NCBI GenBank assembly: GCA_016787925.1
Contig: JAEUSK010000259.1
Span: 1-52,463 of the forward strand
Reading direction: 5' to 3'
DNA length: 52,463 nucleotides
DNA from: a bacterium
GTDB lineage: Bacteria; CLD3; SB21
This document shows, piece by piece, positions 35,886 through 43,952 of this stretch. Numbering within the stretch: position 1 is the first letter of the stretch; each line of letters starts with the position of its first letter. A model generated the notes under the pieces. That model searched no databases. It saw only the letters and a program-made list of their open reading frames with translations, and was not told the DNA's origin. The position numbers and the translations under genes are program-made.

Positions 35886-37307
35886 TTAGTTTTTCGAATC
35901 AAAAATTACTTCACCTAACTTACTATCCTCTTTGCGTCCTGCCCGGAGACGTACCGCTTCAGCATACTGTTCTGCTATACGATAAAACGAATATTTGACT
36001 TTTCCGTCGGCATCCAGCATAGTTTCTCCCTGAAAATCTTTCATCATCTTTTCCAGGCAGGTTTCGACTTCCGATTGACTCAGAGCTTTTTCGCCCGACG
36101 TTGAATTAATTTCCTTCATGATCTCATCGACGGAGGCCGTTTTATCATTTCTTTTGAAAACGACTTTCATCACGCGTTTGCGCGTATTCATATCGTCACG
36201 TTCCCGGCGCAGCTTCATGACTTTCCAGGCGCGGCTTATCGGAACTGTAAAAAATAACAATGAGAATACAAACGGAAGGTAGCCCAAGAATATAAGCACC
36301 AAAGTATCGTGTTGTCCGACGTAAACCGGGCGGGAACTGTAAAATCCCGATAAAATGCTGGATGCAAAAAAGAGATTAAATAGATTCATAAAAACAATTA
36401 ACGCATTTCGACCGGTTTTGTTGCCTGTGATTTCATATTCCGGCTCGTATTCATCCCAATAATGTTCTATTTTTCCGCCGTCCACTTCACCGGTTCCGCG
36501 CGTGATCTGGTCAAATTTTCCATATACCACACCATTGTCCGAAATCACGGCATCGCCTTTGAACCGAACAATACAGTCTGACAAGAACGACTCCGCTTCA
36601 TCCATTTTCCATCCGGCCAACGCAACCAATTCAGCCGGCGTAACAATCCCTTTACTTTGGCGCAGATAGGCTGCAACTTCTTTCGCATTGGCTAAAGGGT
36701 CTGTTTTAACGCGCTCCGGGCCGAATACGAAATCATAAACCGAGGCAATAAAATTTTTCTTCTTTTCATTTATATACGATTTCTTTGGCTCATACTGCCT
36801 GTAACGATAACCATCGCGATCCATTTGATAATTAATCATACGTGTCGCGGTACGCCATTGAAAAATAGAAAAAAAGATATTGAAAATTCCGTCCAATCTG
36901 ACCGGCGATTTACGGTCTTTGCCGCCGCCTTGCGAAGCCGCGATGAGCAAGCCGATCAGAATTACCAAAAATATGACGAAATAGACCACCAGCGTGATCG
37001 CAATCCACGCTTTAAAGAAAACGGTAAAAGCCTTCCACAGCCATTCACCAACCTGTTCCATTTTTTCAGCCAATGTTTTTTCGCCGCGCCGCTGCAGCGA
37101 TGATCCAAACGAATAGATCATGTCCCCGTTATCCGTTACCATCAGGCGGCAAACGTACCTCGACATCATAGTATCTAAAGCTTCTTTGGCTTCGTCAACA
37201 GCCAAACCGGTGATAGAAGCCGCATCATTGAGCGTCAGACTTCCTTTTACGCTTGCGATCTTCTTTTCCAAAACTTTAACAGCGTCCTGTATCTGTGTCG
37301 TATTCAT
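35886..37307 (-). CDS. membrane protein with three winged-helix-like repeats
   Basis: A 473-residue protein of no family I can name. Three similar segments of about 60-70 residues each read as helix-turn-helix followed by a beta wing: residues about 8-68 (GSLTLNDAASITGLAVDEAK, then DNGDMIYSF), about 205-262 (GIVTPAELVALAGWKMDEAE, then SDNGVVYGKF) and about 385-450 (TASVDEIMKEINSTSGEKAL, then DADGKVKYSF). Between them lie membrane helices: one near 90-122 and two near 300-320 and 335-355. The repeated pattern (x-D-N/D-G-x-V/M-x-Y-x-F) suggests one ancestral domain copied three times. A membrane-bound regulator or an envelope sensor is possible. Confidence 0.7.
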   Translation of the reverse strand: MNTTQIQDAVKVLEKKIASVKGSLTLNDAASITGLAVDEAKEALDTMMSRYVCRLMVTDNGDMIYSFGSSLQRRGEKTLAEKMEQVGEWLWKAFTVFFKAWIAITLVVYFVIFLVILIGLLIAASQGGGKDRKSPVRLDGIFNIFFSIFQWRTATRMINYQMDRDGYRYRQYEPKKSYINEKKKNFIASVYDFVFGPERVKTDPLANAKEVAAYLRQSKGIVTPAELVALAGWKMDEAESFLSDCIVRFKGDAVISDNGVVYGKFDQITRGTGEVDGGKIEHYWDEYEPEYEITGNKTGRNALIVFMNLFNLFFASSILSGFYSSRPVYVGQHDTLVLIFLGYLPFVFSLLFFTVPISRAWKVMKLRRERDDMNTRKRVMKVVFKRNDKTASVDEIMKEINSTSGEKALSQSEVETCLEKMMKDFQGETMLDADGKVKYSFYRIAEQYAEAVRLRAGRKEDSKLGEVIFDSKN

Positions 37308-37524
37308 AATCCTGAAATAATATTAGTGAATAATAGAAGATAGGATCAAAAAAGCGGGATAAATGTAACGGAAATATTTCTTAAATTCAATAAAAGAATT
37401 ACCGATTATCAATGCCTCTTGACACAACAGGCAAAAGGAATGCAGATCTGTGCTCTCTACTGTCGCATGACTTACATTATTCATCCTTGCGGGAATTACT
37501 TATTATCAATATATTGCCCGACCT

Positions 37525-38208
37525 ATGGAATCAACCGCTAAAACAGATAACACGCTGAAAGTCAATGAGATTTTTTTCAGTATTCAGGGCGAATCCAGCC
37601 ATGCAGGCAAGCCTTGCGTGTTCGTTCGGCTAACCTACTGTAATTTGCGTTGTTCCTACTGCGACACGGAATATGCCTTTTATGATGGCAAAGATATGAC
37701 GCTGGAGGAGATCATTGATGAAGTAAGACAATATCACTGCAAAACGATTGAAATTACCGGCGGCGAGCCTTTGATGCAGAAGCCCGTTCATGCGCTGATG
37801 AAACGATTATGCGACGATGGGTTTGAAGTTCTGATCGAGACAGGTGGAAGCCTCGATATCTCTACGATTGATCCGCGCGTTTTCAAGATCATGGACCTGA
37901 AATGCCCATCAAGTAGAATGGCGCACAAGAATTTATATGAAAACATTGCGCATTTGCTCCCTAACGATGAAGTCAAGTTCGTCATCGGCAATCGTGAAGA
38001 TTATGAATGGGCCATTGATAAGATAAAGCAATACCATATTCACGCCAAAGTTCATGCGATCCTGTTTTCGCCTGTCTTCGACAAGATCGAACCGCTCGAG
38101 ATCGTTAATCGGATGCTGGAGGACAAGATACAAAAAGAAATTCCCAATTTGCGTTTTCAAATTCAGATGCATAAGATGATCTGGGCGCCGGAAACAAGAG
38201 GCGTGTGA
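37525..38208 (+). CDS. queE: 7-carboxy-7-deazaguanine synthase QueE
   Basis: A 227-residue radical-SAM enzyme that rearranges 6-carboxy-5,6,7,8-tetrahydropterin to 7-carboxy-7-deazaguanine in queuosine biosynthesis. The opening VNEIFFSIQGESSHAGKPC is the QueE signature. The 4Fe-4S cluster ligands are Cys39, Cys43 and Cys46 (CNLRCSYC), followed by DTEYAF and the SAM-binding EITGGEPLMQ. Length is normal. It is the first of three consecutive queuosine genes. I see no ribosome binding site before the ATG and no preQ1 riboswitch in the 217 bp upstream. Confidence 0.95.
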   Translation: MESTAKTDNTLKVNEIFFSIQGESSHAGKPCVFVRLTYCNLRCSYCDTEYAFYDGKDMTLEEIIDEVRQYHCKTIEITGGEPLMQKPVHALMKRLCDDGFEVLIETGGSLDISTIDPRVFKIMDLKCPSSRMAHKNLYENIAHLLPNDEVKFVIGNREDYEWAIDKIKQYHIHAKVHAILFSPVFDKIEPLEIVNRMLEDKIQKEIPNLRFQIQMHKMIWAPETRGV

Positions 38209-38214
38209 AGACCT

Positions 38215-38390
38215 CATACCGCAGAGGGCGCAAAGTGAATGAAAACTTTTTATAAGCAACCAAAACTAAATACATTTAGCAACAGAGGGCACAGAGAAAA
38301 TTCAGAAAACAATTTTTAATATAACGAAAGATATTCAATACTCCGTGACCTCTGTGGTTCGCTTTGTGTTCTCTGTGGTTAGGCTTTAGA
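38215..38390. repeat. imperfect inverted-repeat element of the 'CCACAGAG' type between queE and queD
   Basis: The 190-bp gap between two genes of one pathway is filled by related short units: gcagagggcgcaaag (from 38221) and aacagagggcacagag (from 38281) on one side, and their near-complements ctccgtgacctctgtggtt and ctttgtgttctctgtggtt (38341-38381) on the other. The arms could fold into a long cruciform or hairpin. From memory, dispersed elements built from ccacagag units occur in many environmental bacterial genomes; no open frame is carried, so this looks like a non-autonomous repeat. Confidence 0.55.
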
Positions 38391-38397
38391 ATTTATT

Positions 38398-38832
38398 ATG
38401 GAAAATACGATAAAAATAGCTAAAGAATTTCACTGGGAAATGGCCCACCGGCTTCCCTATCACCGTTCCGGCTGTCAGAATATTCACGGCCATTCCTATC
38501 GCATGTTTGTCGAAATCGAAGGCACGCCGGGGCCTAACGGTATGCTAATGGATTACGGCGATATGAAATCGCTGGTAAAGCCGATCGTGGACGAACTCGA
38601 TCACGCGTTTCTCTGTTCTAATGACGACGAAATGATGAAGCCATTTCTTAAAACAAGCGGACTTAAGGCGGTTTACGTCGATTTCTTTACGACGGCAGAG
38701 AATCTGAGTTTTTATTTTGTCAAAAAAATCAAAAAAAAGCTGGTTCCATACAAAAATATAATTGCTCTCAAAGTTCGAATTCAGGAAACCACCTCTTCGT
38801 ATGCCGAAACCGTCGAAACGTTTGCCCTCTAA
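38398..38832 (+). CDS. queD: 6-carboxy-5,6,7,8-tetrahydropterin synthase QueD
   Basis: A 144-residue PTPS-fold enzyme that converts 7,8-dihydroneopterin triphosphate to 6-carboxytetrahydropterin, the substrate of QueE. Zinc ligands His17 (EMAHRL), His30 and His32 (NIHGHSY) and the catalytic Cys26 (SGCQN) are all present. GMLMDYGDMKSL and DELDHAFL are standard, and the substrate-binding Glu lies in VRIQETTSSYAE. Its 3' end overlaps queC by 32 bp. The repeat element upstream separates it from queE. Confidence 0.94.
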   Translation: MENTIKIAKEFHWEMAHRLPYHRSGCQNIHGHSYRMFVEIEGTPGPNGMLMDYGDMKSLVKPIVDELDHAFLCSNDDEMMKPFLKTSGLKAVYVDFFTTAENLSFYFVKKIKKKLVPYKNIIALKVRIQETTSSYAETVETFAL

Positions 38833-39526
38833 ATCCAAAAAAGAACTTGCCGTTATTCTCACCAGCGGCGGCATGGACAGCTGCGTCACGGCCGCGATCG
38901 CAGCGCAGTCGTATGAACTCGCCATGCTGCATCTCAATTACGGGCAGAAAACCGAACGCAGGGAAGAAAAAGCATTTCGGGACATCTGCAAGTTCTTTCG
39001 CATTCCGCCGAATCGTCAACTCATCAGCCATATTGACCATTTGAAAAAAATCGGCGGCTCCAGCCTGACCGACCACGCGATAGAAGTAACAAAAGCCAAT
39101 CTGGAGAACAAAAAAGTCCCGACCTCGTACGTTCCCTTTCGAAATTCCCATATTCTCGCCATCGCTGTAAGCTGGGCGGAGGTGATTGGCGCAAGAAAAA
39201 TATTCATCGGCGCCGTGGAAGAGGATTCTTCCGGTTACCCGGATTGCCGAGAGGAGTTTTTTAGAGCATTTAATAAGGTCATTGCACTCGGCACAAGGCC
39301 TGACACGACGCTGGAGATCATTACGCCGATCATTCACATGAATAAATCGGAGATAGTAAAAAAGGGCGTGGAACTGAAAGCGCCGCTGCATCTCACCTGG
39401 TCATGTTATAAAAACGAAACCAAAGCCTGCGGCGTTTGCGACAGCTGCGCACTGCGATTACGCGGATTTCAATCGGCGGGTGTGGATGATCCGATTCGGT
39501 ATGATAAGCTTATCCAGTATCATTAA
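38801..39526 (+). CDS. queC: 7-cyano-7-deazaguanine synthase QueC
   Basis: About 241 residues. QueC is an ATP-dependent PP-loop enzyme that turns 7-carboxy-7-deazaguanine into preQ0 using ammonia. The PP-loop SGGMDS lies at residues 22-27 and LHLNYGQKTERRE follows. The zinc site is the C-terminal cluster CYKNETKACGVCDSC, with four Cys. PFRNSHILAIAVSWAE is typical. I chose the ATG at 38801 inside the queD 3' end; an upstream TTG-type start would add 13 residues with no homology support. Met replaces the usual Leu in SGGLDS, a mild change. It completes the queE-queD-queC set. Confidence 0.94.
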   Translation: MPKPSKRLPSKSKKELAVILTSGGMDSCVTAAIAAQSYELAMLHLNYGQKTERREEKAFRDICKFFRIPPNRQLISHIDHLKKIGGSSLTDHAIEVTKANLENKKVPTSYVPFRNSHILAIAVSWAEVIGARKIFIGAVEEDSSGYPDCREEFFRAFNKVIALGTRPDTTLEIITPIIHMNKSEIVKKGVELKAPLHLTWSCYKNETKACGVCDSCALRLRGFQSAGVDDPIRYDKLIQYH

Positions 39527-39560
39527 ACTATTTTGTACTAACTTTTCAATGGAGCTTTTT

Positions 39561-41537
39561 ATGAAAACGGTAAAACTGATTTTCGCAATGATGCTATTCT
39601 CCTATGTGTGGGTTTCCTGCAATTCTTTCGACAGCATTGTGTCGTTGCAGCAAAAGTATAAAATTGAAAAAATGCCATATGCAGATGAATACCCCAATGA
39701 CGATGGAGTTGTCATTCTCGAATCGTATGATGTTCAAATGGACTTCGACAATAATTACAAACTATCAACTTATGAGAATGTACATGTTGTAAAAAAACTC
39801 TTCAAAAACATAGAAGATTACGCCTCTATAGAAATACCTGTTTACTTTGGGGAAAAACTTCTCGATATAAGTGCGCGTACGACAAAAGCGGATGGATCGT
39901 CCATCATTCTCGCTAAGAAAGACTTTTTCACAATCGTCGGCGAAGGGGATGGTTCAACTTTTTATTCGGATAAAAAATCAATTCGATTTACATTTCCTGC
40001 AGTCGAGAAAGGCTGTATTATCGAGTACCAATATAGAAAAAGAAAAGATTTTCCTTTTGTTATGGACGTTTGGTACATACAAAATTCAATGCCGACTATG
40101 ATAAACACCTATACTTTAAAAGTTCCAAAAATTCTGATTGACCGCTATAATTGGAATTGGTTTTATAAAGCATACAATTACCCGGTCAATGACCCCGTAA
40201 TTGAACGGCAAACTTTAGGTAAACAGACTACGATAGATCAAACTCAAACGTTTAACTGGACTCTCCGGAACATCCCAGCGTTCTCTAAAGAGTCCAATAT
40301 GCCGCCAACATCTAACTACCATGCTTACGTCAAATTCGCACCGGACGCATGGAAATCATGGAACGACATTGCGTCCTGGTATTATAACAAGATTTTTCTT
40401 CCGAAATATATCGTAACAGATCCCATTAAGAATTGCGCCAAAGAACTGACTGCCGATAAATCCAACGAAACAGAAATGATAACCAGTATCTTTAATAGTG
40501 TAAAGTCCCTGCGGTATGTTGCAATTGAATTAGGAATTGGTGGAATCCAGCCGTCACAGCCTGAGGAAGTTCTAACCAGAAAATTTGGCGACTGTAAAGA
40601 CAAGTCTATACTTCTTCTTAGCCTATTACGGGCTGCAGGTATCACAGCAAAACCTGTTCTGGTGCTTACGGCATCCTCAGGAATCATGGATCCCGGATTC
40701 CCTAACTGGAATTTTAACCACATGATTGTCAAGATAGAGACAAAAGACAAAATATCACTTTGGCTCGACCCGACGGCACAATTCTACAACGTGGGAGAAA
40801 TGCCATGGGAGATCGAAGGAATAAATGTACTGGTCATTAACGAAGACGGCACAGGCTCTGTTGAACGAACACCTGCTTCGTCGTCAGGACAGAACGTGAC
40901 GGAATACGATATCAAAGTAGATGTTTCTGCGCCGGACAAAACGAAATTTGACGTTGAAATCAAGTATAATGGTGAATCCAATTGCAACCGTCGATACTAT
41001 TTTCATGAGAAAACCCATCAGGAAATTGCGCAGTTCTGCAAGTCCCTTGTCGTTCACGATTACGTCAATGCCCAAATCGATACGGTCATCCTGAAAAACG
41101 TTGGTTCTCCGAGTGAATCATTGATCCTCAATTTCCAGTTTTCGGCTCCAAATGCAATTCAACAGCAAGGCGACTTGTATTTCATGAATACCGACCCTTT
41201 CAAATTATTCACTGATATGGGTTGGCTGGCCAAAGATTTGAGACGGTACCCGATTTTCTTTAAATACCCTTACACTGTAAAAAAGAAAATTACATTGACA
41301 TTTGACCGAAAACAATTCAACGTTAGGAACTTGCCAAAAGAAATAAAACAGGTTGAAGAGAGCCTGTACTACAGCAGCCGGTTCTCATATGATCAGGACA
41401 ACACCATCACGGCCAATGAGATGTTTTCGATAAACGAAAATCAGATCTATCCGGATCGATACAAGGAAGCCCGTAAATTTTTTGAAAATATCAAGAACAA
41501 GATGAACGAGAAAATGGTTTTTGTTGGACCACAGTAG
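39561..41537 (+). CDS. DUF3857 and transglutaminase-domain lipoprotein
   Basis: About 658 residues. The ATG at 39561 has GGAG 10 nt upstream and starts a lipoprotein signal (MKTVKLIFAMMLFSYVWVSC, lipobox Cys at 20). A DUF3857 beta-sandwich fills about residues 50-240 (ENVHVVKKLFKNIEDYASIE). A transglutaminase-like core follows (about 270-420) with catalytic Cys in KFGDCKDKSILLLSLLRAAG, His in NWNFNHMIVKI and Asp in LWLDPTAQF. The C-terminal third looks like another beta domain. Such envelope proteins are abundant in Bacteroidetes and relatives, and their substrates are unknown. The upstream neighbour is queC (34 bp away), but a functional link is unlikely. A strong terminator follows. Confidence 0.88.
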   Translation: MKTVKLIFAMMLFSYVWVSCNSFDSIVSLQQKYKIEKMPYADEYPNDDGVVILESYDVQMDFDNNYKLSTYENVHVVKKLFKNIEDYASIEIPVYFGEKLLDISARTTKADGSSIILAKKDFFTIVGEGDGSTFYSDKKSIRFTFPAVEKGCIIEYQYRKRKDFPFVMDVWYIQNSMPTMINTYTLKVPKILIDRYNWNWFYKAYNYPVNDPVIERQTLGKQTTIDQTQTFNWTLRNIPAFSKESNMPPTSNYHAYVKFAPDAWKSWNDIASWYYNKIFLPKYIVTDPIKNCAKELTADKSNETEMITSIFNSVKSLRYVAIELGIGGIQPSQPEEVLTRKFGDCKDKSILLLSLLRAAGITAKPVLVLTASSGIMDPGFPNWNFNHMIVKIETKDKISLWLDPTAQFYNVGEMPWEIEGINVLVINEDGTGSVERTPASSSGQNVTEYDIKVDVSAPDKTKFDVEIKYNGESNCNRRYYFHEKTHQEIAQFCKSLVVHDYVNAQIDTVILKNVGSPSESLILNFQFSAPNAIQQQGDLYFMNTDPFKLFTDMGWLAKDLRRYPIFFKYPYTVKKKITLTFDRKQFNVRNLPKEIKQVEESLYYSSRFSYDQDNTITANEMFSINENQIYPDRYKEARKFFENIKNKMNEKMVFVGPQ

Positions 41538-41564
41538 CCAAAAGTTAGATAGATAAAAATTCAT

Positions 41565-41598
41565 AAAAAGGCGCGGAACTGTCCCGCGCCTTTTTTTT
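41565..41598 (+). terminator. rho-independent terminator after the transglutaminase gene
   Basis: A perfect stem (aaaaaggcgcgg / ccgcgccttttt) around loop aactgtc is followed by a run of T residues. It lies 28 bp after the stop at 41537 and marks the right-hand end of the core chromosomal block before the accessory region. Confidence 0.85.
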
Positions 41599-41608
41599 CT
41601 ACTAAGTT

Positions 41609-41761
41609 TCATTTCTTTCGTTCCATTGCAACCCGAAGCCCCAGCAAGATCATGATCAGCCCGGCAAATTTATTTAAAAAACCCGACGATCTCATTTTCT
41701 GTTTCATCCTCTCGCCTGCATAGCTTGCCGCGTAAGCGATGTCACTACAAAAATGATCAAG
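41609..41761 (-). pseudogene. LysE/RhtB family exporter, 3' remnant
   Basis: Fifty codons ending at TGA 41609-41611 encode a typical LysE C-terminus: an IAYAASYAGERMKQ loop, then KFAGLIMILLGLRVAMERKK, the last membrane helix with a basic tail. LysE proteins are about 200 residues, so about three quarters is missing. An in-frame TAA lies at 41762-41764, with no lysE-like sequence beyond it. The MFS gene begins its 3' end 60 bp further on. The remnant marks a rearrangement breakpoint near 41765. Confidence 0.65.
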
Positions 41762-41824
41762 TTATTCTAATCTGAAGGACGCATGCAATGTTCCGACCTA
41801 TCGCTATTTGTGTCTTTGTTTTAG

Positions 41825-43084
41825 TTATTGAGTCAGCGGTTCATGCGCAGGCTCCGCCGTTACGGGCGGCTCAATACTTCTTCCTGCATCCCGTAATATT
41901 GTACTTGCCATAAAGGGAATACACAATAAAACAATAGCAATGCCTGTTCCGATAAGAATTGTATCAATAGCAACGATATCCGCAACAGGCCCAAAAACAA
42001 GCATACTCAAAGGCATGAGCACACTGGAGGCCATTCCGAAAACGGAAAAAACCCTTCCCATAAAAGCGCTGTCCACTTTGGATTGAAACAGAACCACGAT
42101 CGGCGTATTGAAAAGCGGCATCGTGATGCCCATACCCGCAAAAATTGCGATGTAAACAAAGAAATTATTTACGAGGCCAAGGCTGATGACACCAAGTCCG
42201 TATACCGCAACGGCAAGAGTCATAGTATACACACGGTTTTTGAATCCGCCCCAGGCGCCTATGAAGATCCCGCCCGCCATCATTCCCATGGAAAAAGTGA
42301 TCTCTATCGCGGTGAGCCGCCACACTTCATTCCCAAAATCACGTATGACCTGCAGAGGTGTCAAAAAAGCCGAAGGAGAAGCGCAGATCATAAAAACGGA
42401 CGTAAGAAGCACCAGCCGCAATATATACCCGTGTTCTTTTATATAATGAAATCCTTCCTTCAGGTCATTGAAATATTCTATTTTTTTATTTTCTTCACCC
42501 TGCTTTTCCATGGCCGGTATTTTAACAAAGAATATTAAAATACTTATACCCATAACGGCGGTAACGACGTCGATAAAAAAGAGTATTTCCAAAGGCGCAA
42601 AGGTCATCAGCGCGCCGCTGGCCATAGGAGCCGCTAAGGTGGTACCGGCTTGTATGCTGGATAATATGCCGTTGACTTTGGTTAAATGCTCCTGAGGAAC
42701 GATCTGCGGAAGAAGCGCGCCGACGGCCGGCATTTGTGTTCCCTGTCCGAGAGAACGCACCACCGCGCAAATCAATAAAATTGTGATAGAGTCGGATCCG
42801 AAAAGCAAAAACACGGCCATGATCAAACTGACCAGTGCGATGGATCCGTCGGCGATATTGATAATATTTTTGCGGTTAAACCGGTCGGCCCAAACTCCGG
42901 CAAAAGGCGAAATAAAGAACATGGGGAGAAATCCGGCAATGGTGAAAACGGTCATCATCGATCCCGACTGGGTCTTAAGCGTGATATGCCATAAAATGGC
43001 ATATTGCACCAGGAGCGTGCCGAAAAGCGATAACGTCTGCCCGGCAACAAAAAAAGCGGTATTCTTTTTCCAGTTAGCTTCCAT
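41825..43084 (-). CDS. MFS transporter, EntS/MFS_3-type exporter
   Basis: A 419-residue major facilitator with 12 predicted helices. The N-terminal half has FFVAGQTLSLFGTLLVQYAI and the signature loop between helices 2 and 3 (PFAGVWADRFNRKN), followed by VRSLGQGTQMPAVGALLPQI. These fit the MFS_3 group of drug or siderophore exporters (EntS, macrolide-efflux-like). The C-terminus is variable (PPVTAEPAHEPLTQ). Substrate cannot be assigned. It sits between the lysE remnant and the DUF1801 gene, all on the minus strand, at the left border of the cassette region. Confidence 0.85.
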   Translation of the reverse strand: MEANWKKNTAFFVAGQTLSLFGTLLVQYAILWHITLKTQSGSMMTVFTIAGFLPMFFISPFAGVWADRFNRKNIINIADGSIALVSLIMAVFLLFGSDSITILLICAVVRSLGQGTQMPAVGALLPQIVPQEHLTKVNGILSSIQAGTTLAAPMASGALMTFAPLEILFFIDVVTAVMGISILIFFVKIPAMEKQGEENKKIEYFNDLKEGFHYIKEHGYILRLVLLTSVFMICASPSAFLTPLQVIRDFGNEVWRLTAIEITFSMGMMAGGIFIGAWGGFKNRVYTMTLAVAVYGLGVISLGLVNNFFVYIAIFAGMGITMPLFNTPIVVLFQSKVDSAFMGRVFSVFGMASSVLMPLSMLVFGPVADIVAIDTILIGTGIAIVLLCIPFMASTILRDAGRSIEPPVTAEPAHEPLTQ

Positions 43085-43256
43085 TCGTCTTTTCAGTCTC
43101 TCATTATTTTACAACGCACGCCGCCTTTTATGTGGCCGATCGCTTGAAACCGCTCCTCTTGTCTTTTTCATCCCGATCAGTTCTATTTCTATTGATATCG
43201 ACACAGTCTTTTTTTGTACGTTGTTTTGATTTGTCTGCGGTTCGCGCGGCTACGTC

Positions 43257-43769
43257 TTACTTCTGCTTCGATTTCCGCAAATAATTTTTCTCATACATCG
43301 CGATCCATTCCTTAACGCTTATCTTTTTCATTAATGTACCAATGAGTTCGTAAGGGATCTCTTCCATCTTCTTAAAACGCACGCAGCTCTTACCCATATC
43401 GAGTTTTTGTTTGCTGTGTTTAGGATATTCGCCCACGAACCATTTTAATAATTTCGGATCGCTGTAAATGCCCATGTGGTAAAAATTAATGGATCCTTTT
43501 TGCGAGGCAATGCCGGCAAAAGGCAGCGGTTCTTCAGGCTTGCAATGGTAACCTGCGGGGTAAAGTTTATGCGGCACCACATAACCCAGGCCGCCGTAAC
43601 TAATGGCGGGTTCAAATCCTTTCGGCAGGTTTTTTACAATTACTTCGTGCAGTTTATTAAAAGATTTAAATCTGTCCTCGGGCACGTTTAATAAAATTTC
43701 CCTGACGGTTTTGCCTTGTGCTTTCATATAATTCTTGTTTAGATAGATGTTATTTGAATTAGCGTCCAT
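43257..43769 (-). CDS. DUF1801 domain protein
   Basis: A protein of up to 170 residues. The DUF1801 (YdhG-like) alpha/beta fold is recognisable by TVREILLNVPEDRFKSFNKL, FEPAISYGGLGYVVPHKLYP, INFYHMGIYSDPKLLKWF and LDMGKSCVRFKKMEEIPYEL. The family is small and cytoplasmic, of unclear function, sometimes linked to iron-cofactor chaperoning. The first ATG (43767-43769) is kept, but the Met at residue 15 is where homologues tend to start; neither has a clear ribosome binding site. Upstream lies attC-like site A, so this could be a terminal cassette, although no attC is visible after its stop. Confidence 0.8.
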   Translation of the reverse strand: MDANSNNIYLNKNYMKAQGKTVREILLNVPEDRFKSFNKLHEVIVKNLPKGFEPAISYGGLGYVVPHKLYPAGYHCKPEEPLPFAGIASQKGSINFYHMGIYSDPKLLKWFVGEYPKHSKQKLDMGKSCVRFKKMEEIPYELIGTLMKKISVKEWIAMYEKNYLRKSKQK

Positions 43770-43822
43770 TCTTATATAAGTAAGAGTCTCATGACTGTAC
43801 CTTTGCGTTTAGGCGGATATTA

Positions 43823-43952
43823 GATAACGTTTTGGGTATTGCCGCAGTGGGGATTAGAAGCACTAAACTGTCAACCAAGCGCAGATGTTGATAGGAGCAC
43901 TGCACTTAATTTAACCACATCAGCCCCCATTGCAGCAATACCTTGTTAGCGG
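43823..43952 (-). repeat. attC-like site A (end of the ABC/M1 cassette)
   Basis: Two arms (ggtattgccgcagtgggg, from 43836, and cccccattgcagcaatacc, ending 43942) pair over 18 bp with two mismatches around a loop of about 70 nt. The outer cores on the minus strand are CGCTAAC (R''-like) and CGTTATCT (R'-like). The R' side has 4 extra unpaired bases between core and stem, as in integron attC sites. The permease/M1 stop codon overlaps the R'' core. It shares agcactaaactg with site E. Confidence 0.75.

Noticed and set aside
37308-37524. Possible preQ1 riboswitch before queE
   Set aside because: No hairpin followed by the A-rich tail and CTA/CACCC-like elements expected for preQ1 classes.
41762-41764. 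In-frame TAA before the lysE remnant considered as recoding or frameshift
   Set aside because: No lysE-like sequence resumes upstream in any frame, so the gene is truly truncated.
43085-43256. Search for an attC after the DUF1801 gene
   Set aside because: No inverted arms or GTTRRRY/RYYYAAC pair with sensible spacing; the region holds nothing I can name.
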